46,567 nucleotides of DNA from Gnetum montanum (Eukaryota > Streptophyta > Gnetopsida > Gnetales > Gnetaceae), in the NCBI GenBank assembly GCA_015680685.1, contig MNCI01002855.1, positions 156,048-202,614 on the forward strand. The letters run 5' to 3'. Position 1 is the first letter of the stretch. Each line of letters begins with the position of its first letter. The notes under the pieces were generated by a model. It saw only the letters and a program-made list of their open reading frames with translations. It was not told the origin of the DNA and did no database searches. The translations under genes and the position numbers were made by a program. Shown here one piece after another: positions 35,348 to 46,386 of the stretch.

Positions 35348-36227
35348 TGATGAGTGGTGAGGTACCCCTACACTCAACCATACGAATACGAGCATTTTCA
35401 TGCGCAATCCAGTCGAACTCTGCAGATGGACTAGTGGTGGCACCTAGACAGTTATCCTTAGGTTGCAGTTCACTGTCTTCCCACCTGGACTAGTATTATA
35501 TTTGTCATGTATGGTTTAGTCCAGAGTGAGGTGTATGATGTGTTCCTAATCTAATGCTACTCCTGAGGGTAATGGAAAGTAATATTAACTAAGCTAAGCT
35601 AGGGAAGAAAAGGTAAAAGAATCTAATTTAGCCTAAGTGCGATGAGCATCCAGTCCTTGATCATCTATACACATCTTGGACTTCGTGCATGACTACCACT
35701 AGGATTACCAAGCATAGATCCTAGGTACGCCACTGGGTTACCAAGTAATCACACTTAAATGCTCATAATCAAGTCATACTCATTCCGCGTTACTAGGAGA
35801 TAAGGGTGAGAGAGAAACTAATTAGGAAAGCATTAAATAAAAATTAAATAAATAAATAAACAAAGTGAATGCTGCAATGATGAAGTAATCTCGATCTTTA
35901 TTTCCGATCATATGCGTGTCCAAGTACGTCACACTCGAATAAAGGATGTTGTACAATTACATTCACCACACTGCGGGCAGACATGGGAAAATAATCTATC
36001 TCTGGAGGGATCAAACTGTTAGACCTTCGCTACTTCTATTCTATGGTGAACAAGGGAGAGTCACTTCTTATTTATAGACATTGCGGTGGACTGCGATATT
36101 GCATACGCAATATCGCAGGGGACGACGCGATATCATGGCGGACGCGATATTGTGGGGAACATGATATCGTGACGGACGCGATATCGCGTATGTGATATCA
36201 CGGCCCATGCGATATCGCATCCCATCA
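35348..36227 (-). mobile_element. Solo LTR of family A (880 bp) with 5-bp target duplication
   Basis: On minus it starts TGATGGG (36227) and ends CACTCATCA (35348), matching the LTRs at 1-313 and 5453-6229. It is flanked by perfect ATATC repeats (35343-35347, 36228-36232). No primer site lies at its inner end, so it is a solo LTR. A TATA box (CTATAAATAAG, minus) is at 36077-36067. U3 is about 100 bases longer than in the other copy because of extra GATATC palindromes. Confidence 0.92.
36085..36222 (-). promoter_or_regulatory. U3 array of GATATC palindromes (candidate enhancer)
   Basis: Eight GATAT(C/T)-type motifs, several in the full palindrome GCGATATCGC, lie directly upstream of the TATA box. 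The LTR at 5453 has only two. The arrangement suggests a tandemly expanded promoter element. Confidence 0.6.
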
Positions 36228-36232
36228 ATATC

Positions 36233-37140
36233 CCTATTACCCTACTATAACCTATTTTCATTTACCCTTTTTACCTTGCATTCCCCCACCTTCCCCTGCA
36301 TCATTGAGCTTGCAAACCCCTCCAATGGTGGACTTAACATAATTCATCCCATGGGGAGCCTCTGTGGGTTGGTCAAAGCCTAAGCAGATGTAACGCAACT
36401 CATCCCAGGGAGGAAACACCTATCCTATAGATGTGACATAGTTGCCTCGAAACAAAGTCCATTAGGTAGCACAAAATCCACCTAATGGAAAGCATCTCAC
36501 AGTTAGCATTGTGCAATGTGCAAAACCCAAAGTAGGTTTGCCTTGTAGCCAAAAAGCAAAAAAATGCAAAAAAAAATGAGAGAAAATGGGGCAAAATAGG
36601 TCCCCAAGCAAAAGTAGCAGAGCTACAATTTTGCAATCAGTCCAACCTTGAATCTATGTTGACTCTCTCATAAGCATTCTAATGAGAGGTCATGATTTTA
36701 GGGGCAAGCCATTTTGGTGCCATGGATGCTAACCCTCTCATAAGCATTCTAATGAGAGGTCACCATTTTGGCGATAAGCCACCTTGGTGCCTTAGTCCTT
36801 ATCAACCATGTTAACTTTGCATCTTGTAGCATGACATCCTATTTGTATTTTTTCCTTCCTTGCCATCCTTAGCACATTCCCTACACCCTTTCCCTCTAGC
36901 ATATCATAATCCTTAGCACTCTTGATCATGGTGCAGTGACATCTGATCAAATATTGATGAGCAATGTTGGTGCCAAGCCTGTTGTGGTGTTTTGTCATTC
37001 TTTGTCAATGCCTATGGGGCCACTCCTCTAGACGTCAACAAAGGTCAATGAAACACCACCAAATTTGAGCCATCACATCTCAACTACAAGTTTGTTTAAG
37101 TGTCAACAAAAGAAAAAAATTTTCTAAGTGTTGGGCCTAC
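36233..37140. other. Family B tail with a 70-bp duplication
   Basis: No gene is recognised. Two units of 70 bases (36661-36730, 36731-36800) contain CTCTCATAAGCATTCTAATG, which can form a short hairpin (CTCTCAT with ATGAGAG). Confidence 0.6.
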
Positions 37141-37149
37141 ATTCTCCAC

Positions 37150-37910
37150 TACTCGGACTATGCTCCAAAGCATAGTCAATGTAGTCTGCAACATAAGTCT
37201 AGATTTGCAAGATTTTTTTAAGTGTCAACCATAGCTGCAAACATTTTTAAGTGTCAAACTATGCTCTCATTGCTAGGATTATGCTCTAGAGCATAGTCAA
37301 CATAGTTAGCACACAAATGACAAGTTTTGCAAATTTTCCTAAGTGTCAAACCAAAAGTTGTCAAGCTTTCTTAGCATAGAAGAAACAGTTTGGAAAAATT
37401 TCTAACTACTGTGACTATGCTCCCTACTAGGCTTTAGAGCATAGTCAACACTAAAGCTCAAGTTTTTCAAAATTTTTCTAGCTCAAGTTTTGCAAAAGTT
37501 GTCTAACTATTGGGACTACGCTCCAAAGTGTAGTTAGCATAGTTTGCCAGAACTGCCTCTAGAAGCCTCTAGAATGCAACATCGGCCTTTACCTTAGCTT
37601 CAACACTCCTCTGGCAAGCAAGATCAGCAACTTGCATTTCTTTTGCATCCCCCATTTGTTCCAAAATTGTACCTACGCTTGACACCACTCAAGAGAGTGA
37701 ACAACATAGTCCTGGAGCATAGTCTCCAAGATTGCATTTCTTTTGCATTTTGTTAAGTACATCGTAATTTGTTTGGCACTCGAACATGTAGTTTGGGTAA
37801 TGTGGTTACAATTTGGTAGTCTCACGAAGTCTAGTGAAGCACACCAGTAGAACAACATTTGCTTTTGTGGAGAGCATAGTTGCGTGTAGCATAGTCTCAA
37901 CCACCCCTCT
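37150..37910. repeat. GGACTAYGCTCC motif cluster 2
   Basis: Motif pairs in opposite orientation recur: GGACTATGCTCC with GCATAGTC (37163-37184), GATTATGCTCTAGAGCATAG (about 37278, near-perfect palindrome), GACTATGCTCC with GAGCATAGTC (37419-37448), GACTACGCTCC (37514), GGAGCATAGTC (37714) and others. It lies upstream of the TATA box at 37952. Confidence 0.65.
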
Positions 37911-37951
37911 ACCATGTGGTGCTTGATCCATGATTCACGACAACCCTAACC

Positions 37952-37960
37952 CTATAAATA
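37952..37960 (+). promoter_or_regulatory. TATA box, candidate promoter of the family B LTR
   Basis: CTATAAATA lies downstream of the motif cluster and in the same orientation as family B gag. This fits U3-R order in a 3' LTR. No second LTR copy is present to confirm it. Confidence 0.45.
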
Positions 37961-38560
37961 CCCTAGTACTCTACGTTTTAAGGGTTGGAAATTTTTTTGC
38001 ATTTGGTTGGCAAATCTAAGCATCTATTGGCATTTTGGCATTTCATTATGCAAGAGCAAGTTCAAGGTAGAGCACCGACAAGCACCTTTACATACCACCT
38101 AGGACACTGTAGACCACTGCAGCCCATGAGACATTGTGGTAGCCAACCTAGCAAGCACAGAAACCATGGCAGACATTAAATTTTGCAGCTTTGACAATAT
38201 GAGATTGTGAGTACGCTACCTAGTATGCCTATTTACATACTACATACCTCCTCACCCTTCTTGTAGTTAACTACGCTCTCCCCATTTGGGGTGGTGCCAC
38301 TCTCTCTCGTGTTCTCTTCGTGCATAATTTTTTAGCATTTTATTTACATTATGAAATTTTATTCACATTTTTTGCTATTTTTACACATAATCACCTATTG
38401 ACATCTTTGTTTTTGGGGGAAATCCTTAACTACACTCACTCCTATTGACATCATTGACGTTGCAAACATTGTGCAAATACTCAACAATGTTTCAGCATTG
38501 CATCCCGTAAGTCCTAGTTCAATCAATAAGATCATTCTAAGCATGCTATCTCTATCTCCA

Positions 38561-39768
38561 GTAGGCCCTCACGTGGACACGGGGTCAAAGCTATGCACAT
38601 CGTGAACCTCTCGGTGCACTGTTGCAGCCTCCAATGTTTTCGATCGCTACATCATTGATGCATCATAGTGGGGGTCAATCCATACTACCTCTAGGATGCC
38701 TCATCACCAACTAATCCACATCCTCATGCTAACACCACCCACCAATGATTATCACAAGTGTCATCGTGAAGACATGTACAAAGCCCAAGCAACTTAAACC
38801 AACACATGTCACAAGCACAACACATCCAAAAACAACATAATGTGACCACATATATTCACACCTAATAGTTACATTCTTTCCATGAAGACAATACCATGAT
38901 TCAATAAAACAAAATTTCACCCCACAACCATATTTCTTGAACTACATGTAATACCATAAAATGACCTCTATACTAACCTCTAAAATGATATATGCCTGAA
39001 AATAAAACCAATTCCATGATTAAAAATTACTTCCCAAGATGATCCCAACGACACTAATTTCACCTAAATCAGACTCCTGGAAGCAAAGTTATGCACATTT
39101 AAAGTTTGATTAATAAAATAATATTTAATTACCACCAGTACATATTGAAACTCCCAAAAATTCTAGCACCACAACAGGCTCCTAAAATATAATATTCTAA
39201 CCATACCAATCTTGTCAACTTCACATCATATTCCACAAGTCCACATCATACCACACATCGCATATATATTAATAAATAATTCATAACCAAAATCGTATAA
39301 TTTTGGAAAATATGAAAAATAGCATGTCCAAGCTCAATCTTTACATGCCCACATTGCATGATCATCTACACTAATCTAGCATAAAAATTCAAGGAAAAGG
39401 TAAAGACAACCCACCAATTAAAATTGTTATGGTAGAAAGTTTGAACAAGCAAAAAATCCTTAAAAATTTCATAGCACATTGTTTCACTCCAAATAAGCTC
39501 CACACCTATGTAGACATGACCACAATAATTCCAAATCCAGGTTCAAAGTAAGAAAAAACCATTCACAAAACTTAAAATTCCAAAAAAAGGATGAAAATAG
39601 AAGAAAAGTAAAGAGAATGGAAGAGAATAAATGTAACCTTCATTTGTGTTTTAAGAAAATAGAAAAGAAACAAGAAAAACCTAATTTTTTATGAGTAGGC
39701 CATTGTGGCAAGGTTGTGGAAAATAAAACAACCATATAAACTATGCTTTTTGTTTTAAAACATATACA
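38561..39768. other. AT-rich DNA without recognised gene
   Basis: A-rich non-coding sequence. Lacks long open frames and has no RT, integrase or gag motifs that I can see. Possibly an old LTR or internal spacer of an unidentified element into which D copy 2 inserted. Confidence 0.4.
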
Positions 39769-40984
39769 AGTTGAAGATCATTGAACTTAGAAGGGGAGGG
39801 ATGAATAAGTTCCCCAAATCGAACCTTTATGAAACAAAGTTCACACACAAATTTACGTGGTTCCCCCAACTTGGGTACTCCATACTCAGAGGGTATATTG
39901 CAAACATACCTCTAGACTTTGTTGCTCTCAAAATGTGATTAAAGGATCCACACCCTGTACAGTCTTCAATCCCTGCTTCGAAGTGTTATATTGTAGTACC
40001 AATCACTTAACTCTACAAGGTTCCATCAGGCTTGGAAATGTGGTTTTAAGGCTTCCAAAACCTCTACAATCTTGCACTCAGTACCTGAGTGTTGTACCAT
40101 GGCACCAACAACTCAATCCTGTAGGATCTTGACAAGCTCAAGCACATCAACCCCGTAGGACAACAAGAACAAGAATTACAATGGAGAATTGCAACTTAGC
40201 TTGTTGATCCTTGTATAGTTAGGTACATCACACTTTACAATGCCAAAATGATAAAATAATGAAAAGCAATAGAGAATTTAATTATTACAAATAGTTATAC
40301 AATGAATACAACAAGGCTTGCAAATTTTCCAATGCACATCAAGTCTTTTGAAAGTTGTCATGTTTCTAAATCCATCTTGAAACTCGTGCAATGGCTAGCT
40401 AACATCAATAAAAATAATGAAAGACATCTTTTTCATGCCTAAGACATCTCTAAATTTTCCTTCAATACTGGGAAGACGTCTTTATTTCCTAAAAGACCTC
40501 TTTTTGAGGTCTCCATTCTAGAAAACATCTTTTTGAACTTGGTCTACATTATGTAAAGAAGTCTTTGCCTCATGAAAGATGTCTTTGTCTGAGAAAGACA
40601 TCTTGTTGTTTCTAAAGACATCTTTTTCTAAGTTCACTTCAATTCTGCCAAGACGTCTGCTACTTCTCAGAGATGTCTTTCTTCATCTTCCTTTGTCTTT
40701 TGAATGCATTGTTTCTTATCCATAATCTTGATCTTTTGTATACTTTGATGATGATAACTTTGTTTGTACATCATCTAGTCCTTGTCCACGTTCTTTGAAT
40801 ATTTGCTTGAAGATCATATGGATGACCTCCTCCTTTGAGCTCTAAGATAGTTTGTTCGTTGTCCTCTTTAACTCATCTTGATTTCCTATGTACGTAGTCC
40901 TACAAACATAAAAACCACACAACCATGCAAACAACCTTTTCCATTTTACTTAACATTTTGAACATACCAAAACACACCAAAAGG
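39769..40984 (-). mobile_element. Family D LTR-like repeat, copy 2 (inverted)
   Basis: Reverse complement of 25102-26241 with clear local matches: GACCTTTTGGT at the start, TACCCAAGTTGG near the end, and the final GTTCAATGATC. Between 40420 and 40690 about eleven AAGAYRTCTT-type motifs occur, against about seven in copy 1. The TATA box is not preserved. The flanking target duplication is not evident. The minus strand is the element's sense strand. Confidence 0.65.
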
Positions 40985-41796
40985 TCCACACAAGCCACTT
41001 CCTTTTTTTTCCTACATGTCATGCGGAAAATCTGATTTTTAAATTTTACCTTTTAAAATTTTATTTTTTTCATAAGTTGATTTCTTTTATTTCTTAGAAC
41101 TAATACCTGGAACTTCCAACGTGCATAACAACCACATTGAAACTCCAAATTAAAATCTATTTGAACCTATGAGATCCTTATCAAATGCTCTACACCTTCA
41201 CATGCCAAAATCACACCCAAGCATCATACAACATAGTGCTACAGTTCAAATGCATAAATACTAAAATTTCATATAAAGCATAATTGCATACTACATAGGT
41301 GCTCTTGTACCCCAATCCAACAACCCAACCAGCCACATCACTTGTCTAACACATCCCAAAGGGCTAGTGTACATAATCACATTAGTTAAGCATGTAAATA
41401 CATCATAATCATAACATATAAAGTGCAATTCCAATAAGCTAAGTCATCCCGAATAACCCACCGAGACACACACATGTGATGAATAAATCACAATTCTACC
41501 ATCATACCTAATGTATTTAAATGGTATGTCATAAAAAATGACTAGTTGAGGTTATGAATAGATCCAATCCTTTATCACATCACATTCATAATATCAATGT
41601 TAGTGTTGTGCATGCTTCCTTGCCTGGACCTATCTCCCTTAACATAGACCAATCTAACCTTAGCTTCCTAGTTAGCTCTATTCCCCTACCCTATAAGCTC
41701 TTTCCTCCCATCAATACTAGTAACTCTTGTTCATTCTTTTAGTCTCCAACTTGTTTCTTAGGTCATCATATTCTATTCCTCAACTCCAACCTACTA
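40985..41796. other. AT-rich DNA without recognised gene
   Basis: Continues the AT-rich background on the other side of D copy 2. A 62-codon plus frame from 41554 has no recognised family. Confidence 0.4.
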
Positions 41797-42100
41797 TTCC
41801 ATCATTCTCTTCCATTTTAATTCCTACTACTATCACTATTTCCTTGTTTACTACTTTTTAGCAGAATTACATGCAACCTAATCCTTGGTATCCTCCTAAT
41901 CCCATTTCACTTGTGAAACACCTCAAGGAAAATTTGGAAATTTTGCATTCCATCATTCTCTTCCATTTTAATTCCTACTACTATCACTACTTCCTTGTTT
42001 AGTAATTTTTAGCTTAATTACATGCAACCTACTCCTTTGTATCCTCCTAATACCATTTCACATTGCGAAACGCCTCAAGGAAAATTTGCAAATTTTGCAT
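41797..42100. repeat. 151-bp tandem duplication
   Basis: Units 41797-41947 and 41948 to about 42100 both begin TTCCATCATTCTCTTCC and contain ACATGCAACCTA and CTCAAGGAAAATTT. They differ at several positions. Confidence 0.85.
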
Positions 42101-42266
42101 GGTAAGCCTTAATAGCCAAATTTTCAATGTAATTGATGGGAATTAGAAGAAAAAAATAATTGCCTATTTTTCCATCAAAAATCTCATTTGATAGCCTTGT
42201 TTTAGCTAGAGTTTTAGCAATATTTAATGTGTAAAATGAAATTTGCAACATACAAGCTGTAAATAT

Positions 42267-42536
42267 CATTTAAGCTAGCTTATCATCTGTAAATGTCATT
42301 TAAGAAAGCTTATAAGTTGTCAACATCATTTAATCTAGCTTATAAGCTGTGAATGTCATTTAAGCTAGCTTATAAGCTATGAATGTCATTTAAGCTAGCT
42401 TATAAGTTGTAAATGTTATTTAAGCTAGCTTATAAGCTGTAATTTTCACTTAAGCTAGCTTATAAGCTGTAATTGTCACTTAAGCTAACTTATAAGTTGT
42501 AAATGTTATTTAAGCTAGCTTATGAGCTTGAATTTT
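42267..42536. repeat. 30-bp tandem minisatellite, nine units
   Basis: Nine head-to-tail 30-bp units have the consensus CATTTAAGCTAGCTTATAAG followed by CTGTAAATGT. Each unit contains the palindromes AAGCTAGCTT and AGCTTATAAGCT. There are no unique spacers, so it is not a CRISPR array. Confidence 0.95.
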
Positions 42537-42539
42537 GGG

Positions 42540-43340
42540 TGGTGAAAATGTTAAATATGCTAGCACTTTCAGCCTAAAAGCAAAATACACTGGCTTATAA
42601 GCTATCTATTTGCATTACACACAACTTAAATGCTCATATGAGCATATGAAATTGTAATTGATGCAGATCGCAACCTATTTAAGCCATATTTGCAGTCAAT
42701 TTTAGGGCTTTTTGATAGATCAATTTTTTAGATAGATAAAGTAGAGTAGAGTTGTAGATTATGTAGCCTTAACACCACTTTTAGTGTAGATTTTTTTGCA
42801 ATTTAATAGTAGCAGCATTTGTCCCATGGATGGATTGGGAGACCAGTTTAGATTAAGCATGACACAAAGCCTACCATATGCACTATATTCCGAAAATACT
42901 TTGAATTGTCTGACCTCTGTAGTAACACTTTTTTTTTCTCACAATCAATACAAAGTTTTGCAGCTCTTGTTTTGCCAACATTAATGCTTATGTACTATAT
43001 TTTTACGATCTACTTTTGAAATCATGCATGTTACATGTTTTCATTTGCCTTATTTTTGTTAAATACACTCATTACATATTTTTAAGTCTCCAAGCGACTC
43101 ATTACAGATTTTTAACTCTCCAAGTGATCTATCGGACCATTTGGGGCAGTTCAAATCATTTTTTGAGACTTGTAGGATTCAAGATTAAATTGTTTCACAT
43201 TGAAATTTTTGGTTTTCCAGCATTGAATTTTCCAAGCCTTACAACTTGGCTTACCCATCTTAGCAACACATAGACTTGCCACATATATGTGTCCTACTTT
43301 AACTCTTCCACCTGCAACTGTCACCTAGCCTAAGATATAT
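42540..43340. other. Leader-like DNA upstream of family E gag
   Basis: Non-coding. I looked for an LTR end and primer site before the gag at 43350 but see none I can defend. Confidence 0.35.
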
Positions 43341-43349
43341 CTTCCCGAA

Positions 43350-44660
43350 ATTGACCCATAATACTTGGCATTTCTTAGTGATGTTATGACTTATCTTCAA
43401 AGTAATGAAGACAAAACAACGAAGGTTTTGGCTATGCAAGGTGACTCCCCTATCTCTCTAGATCAAGTTCTTAATAATCCTATTATTTCATCTATTTTGA
43501 TACCTATTCTACCTAAGGAAGTTTCATTACAAACATTCAATAAGTAAAATGGAGAAACAAGTGACCCCATGAATCATGTGGTTATCTTCAGGAATGAATG
43601 TATATTACTTGCTTGATACCCTCACATTGTGCTCAAGTGCATCTCCAATTCACTATCTAAAAGGGCACTTGAATGATATGGATCTTTGTCGAATGACTCC
43701 ATCACTTTCTTATAATAACTATCAATTATCTTTATTAAGCACTTTAAGTTCAATGTACCTTAAAGTAACCATGTTATGACCTTTGTGATAATTAAGCAAG
43801 CTCTAAATGATCCTATTAAAGAATTCATATCTCAATGGATAGTAGCTTCTACCAAACTACCTTATCACTTAGAGGAATGTCACCTTCAAGATATCTTTGA
43901 AGTTACAGTTATTGATTACATCCACAAGAGGATGACCTATCCTAAGCCATTCTCTAAATGATGCTTTCTTAACTACTAGGCACATTGAAAATGCTAAAAT
44001 TCAGCGTGTTGACAAAGAATTCCTAGAAATCTAGAATAAAGTCAACAAAGTTACTAAATAGGAGAAAGGACAATCAACTTTATAAAGTGTCTCTTTTGTT
44101 TCAAAATGAGAAAGTAGAACAACAAGGTGTTAGCCTAGTGGTATGGGTCTTGGCTTGGTAACCCCAAGTCACATGTTTGATTCTACTAGGTGGCATTGAG
44201 TTATAAACTTCTAGAAATCTTAGTGTGTAGTTATGTTTTAGTTATTTTGGGTTGTAACACCCCCTCCCTCCAAAATGAAAAAGTAGTGCTTCTTTGCCTT
44301 ATGCGTCTTCTTTAATTCAACAACATAGGCACCAAAAGAACAAAGACCAATATATTAAAATACCCATGAGGTATTCTATACTCCTCAATAATATTCTTAG
44401 AGATGGCCACTTGAGGAGGAAGTAAGTGTTTGATCAAATGAGGATGTAATATCATCATATCCAATTAATAGTAATGGATCCTTCTCAAAGGTAAGAGATG
44501 ATCTTAACGTTCCAAAATGGTATGATTATAAAAAATATGGTTACTACCATGAGACTATTGGGCATAATATAGATAACTATAGGAATCTAAAGAATGATAT
44601 TCATAACCTTATAGACAAAGGAAAAATAGTAATTGAAAGTGAACCATCGATAATGCATCC
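43350..44660 (+). pseudogene. Family E gag remnant (Tat/Ogre-like), split by a SINE
   Basis: A decayed Ty3/gypsy gag. FVIIKQALNDPIKEFISQW at about 43780-43835 matches the gag core pattern (IKQ-x(3)-(E/D)PI-x-EF-x-x-W); DYIHKRMTYPKPF follows at about 43915. The C-terminal part at about 44520-44610 reads KYGYYHETIGHNIDNYRNLK then NDIHNLIDKGKI. This is the Tat/Ogre nucleocapsid pattern (YH-x-x-x-GH-x(3)-(D)-C/Y-x-x-LK-x-x-I-x-x-LI-x-x-G) with the Cys residues lost. Stops and frameshifts occur throughout. A SINE at 44118-44270 interrupts it. No protease or RT follows before the window end. Confidence 0.6.
44118..44270 (+). mobile_element. tRNA-derived SINE, 153 bp, with 16-bp target duplications
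   Basis: Flanked by CAAAATGAGAAAGTAG (44102-44117) and CAAAATGAAAAAGTAG (44271-44286), 15 of 16 identical. The head reads GGTGTTAGCCTAGTGGTATG from 44126. TAGCCTAGTGG (44131-44141) matches the Pol III A box, and GTTTGATTCTA (44175-44185) is a decayed B box. Length and long target duplications fit LINE-mobilised plant SINEs. The 3' tail is C-rich (ACACCCCCTCCCTC) instead of poly(A). Confidence 0.75.
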
Positions 44661-46386
44661 AAATAACTAGTACTTAGATGTTTTTCAAGCTTTTTTAGGA
44701 ACTATAAATTTTATCTCTACTTTTCATTTAGAAAGAAATGCTCATCATTGTCAGCCAAAAGAGTCATATGTCATTTAATAATTCGACTACAAAGACTACA
44801 AACAATGAGTCATATGTGATTCATTGGTCTGATTACACAAACCCCACACCATATATAATTTATTGTTTTGATTGCAAAATTTTGAATCTTCTTTATTTGA
44901 TTTTCTCCAAGCAATCCTTTGTTATTCTGATTTCATCTTGCCTTGATTGCCTAATAGATTCCACTTCAGGCTCTTCTCTATAGGGCCTAGTTTCATGGGT
45001 AGCCTTCACTTTGTGTTTTGGTTGTCCACATCCCTAATTCACATTTACCTCTGGGTTGCTTCTCTCTTTTTTTGGGATGGGTCACTTACCTCTAGGACTC
45101 TCTTAGGTACCATCTACAATCACATAAATGATTAATTATTATATTATAATCATTATTCCTAAGTGTTTTAACCCTTGATCATCCTTGGAATTGACTTGAT
45201 TTTGAAAAATTTTAACACTAACGCTCCTAAGTGATTGTAGTGCAACATTCTAGAGGTCCTAAGGGAATTATCCGATCTTAATTTTCATTTATTTTAATCA
45301 TTTATTAGCATTAACTACCTTAGACATTTGAGATCTCCATTTTTTAAAGGTCTCAAATCATAGATGTACTGCTTCCATGACATAGAGCTAAACTTTGAAA
45401 GCTTACAAGTTTTCAAATGGGTGAATTTGGGGTCCAGTTCGGAAGATATCATAAGTTAAAGGTTTAGGCTTTCTAAAATAGCAAAAAATCCATTGTTGAA
45501 ATGAAAAAAATATATAAAAAATTCAGCTAAGTATTGATGTGTATATATAGTTTTTGTGGCTTGCATCAACATTGATGTGTGAACAAAGCTTTGTCAAAGA
45601 ATCTCCCTACATCCATGTGGCAATGTCAATGAGGCTATTGTTGCATATTTTTTGTGAAACTAGCTTGAGTTTTTTGTAATTTTCAAGTAATTTTAATTTT
45701 AATTGAATGCTAGAAGAAGGATCTTTGGCCATGAAGAACATGTGAATGGTTAAGATGTGATTGGATATGAATTTGATAGATGTTTGAAACTTGGAATATG
45801 AAGAATTAGGGTTTGTTTAATGTTATGGCTCAAAGATGAAGAGAAGATGAATAAATGATGATGCATGATAATGAAATGAATAGTGCTTTAATGTTTTTGG
45901 GCTTATGGAGGCTGTTCATAGGCTAGATCTCTAATAGTTATATAAGTAAGTCCTCCCCAAAGTTGGCTCTTACCTGAAATGCCCTTGTATAACCATCTTG
46001 CAAAATGTTTGTAGGAAATCAGAAAATTGAAAGTCAATCATCTCTATCTTCCAACACCCACACAGCCATTGTTGTTGGGTCCTTGCACTATACTAAACCA
46101 AAACATTTAGGCCCATAATTGCATGTAGTAATGAGGTGAAAATGGAATGAGAAGGGATTGCAAATATTGAGACATAAGGTACCTTACTTTTTTTGCAATA
46201 GGTTCTTATGTCAATTATGTTTAGAGTGACCATCATACCTATTTATCCAAGTTCCAAACCAAGTTCCTACCTTTGCAAGTGACACCACATTGTATTATCT
46301 TTGATCTACCACCATGAGACCAACCACAATTACATGAAAACATCATCACTTTTCAAAAAAATCTATGAAGCATATATTAGATTTTT
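44661..46386. other. AT-rich DNA without recognised gene
   Basis: No family recognised in the open frames at 44738-45135. A TATA-like run (GTATATATAG, about 45541-45550) has no supporting context. Confidence 0.4.

Larger units (their letters stand above)
26787..38560 (+). mobile_element. Family B element, copy 2 (5'-truncated; 3' limit approximate)
   Basis: Order on plus: gag (26850-27730), protease (28640-29120), GGCC-rich minisatellite (29630-29905), antisense spliced gene (30145-33791), then about 4.4 kb of non-coding DNA with recurring GGACTAYGCTC motifs and a TATA box at 37952, interrupted by a solo family A LTR. The gag knuckle style (C-x-H-x(5)-HD, then an LI-x-x-G-like tail) fits the Tat lineage of Ty3/gypsy. 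No RT or integrase was found in 29120-30145 or elsewhere. The long tail may be its 3' LTR, but I found no matching 5' LTR, so the right limit is a guess. Confidence 0.6.

Noticed and set aside
42267-42536. CRISPR-like array
   Set aside because: Units are head-to-tail with no unique spacers, and the window is plant nuclear DNA.
44126-44200. A functional tRNA gene
   Set aside because: Pol III boxes are present, but the B box is decayed, a clean cloverleaf is not evident, and long target duplications show it is the head of a SINE.
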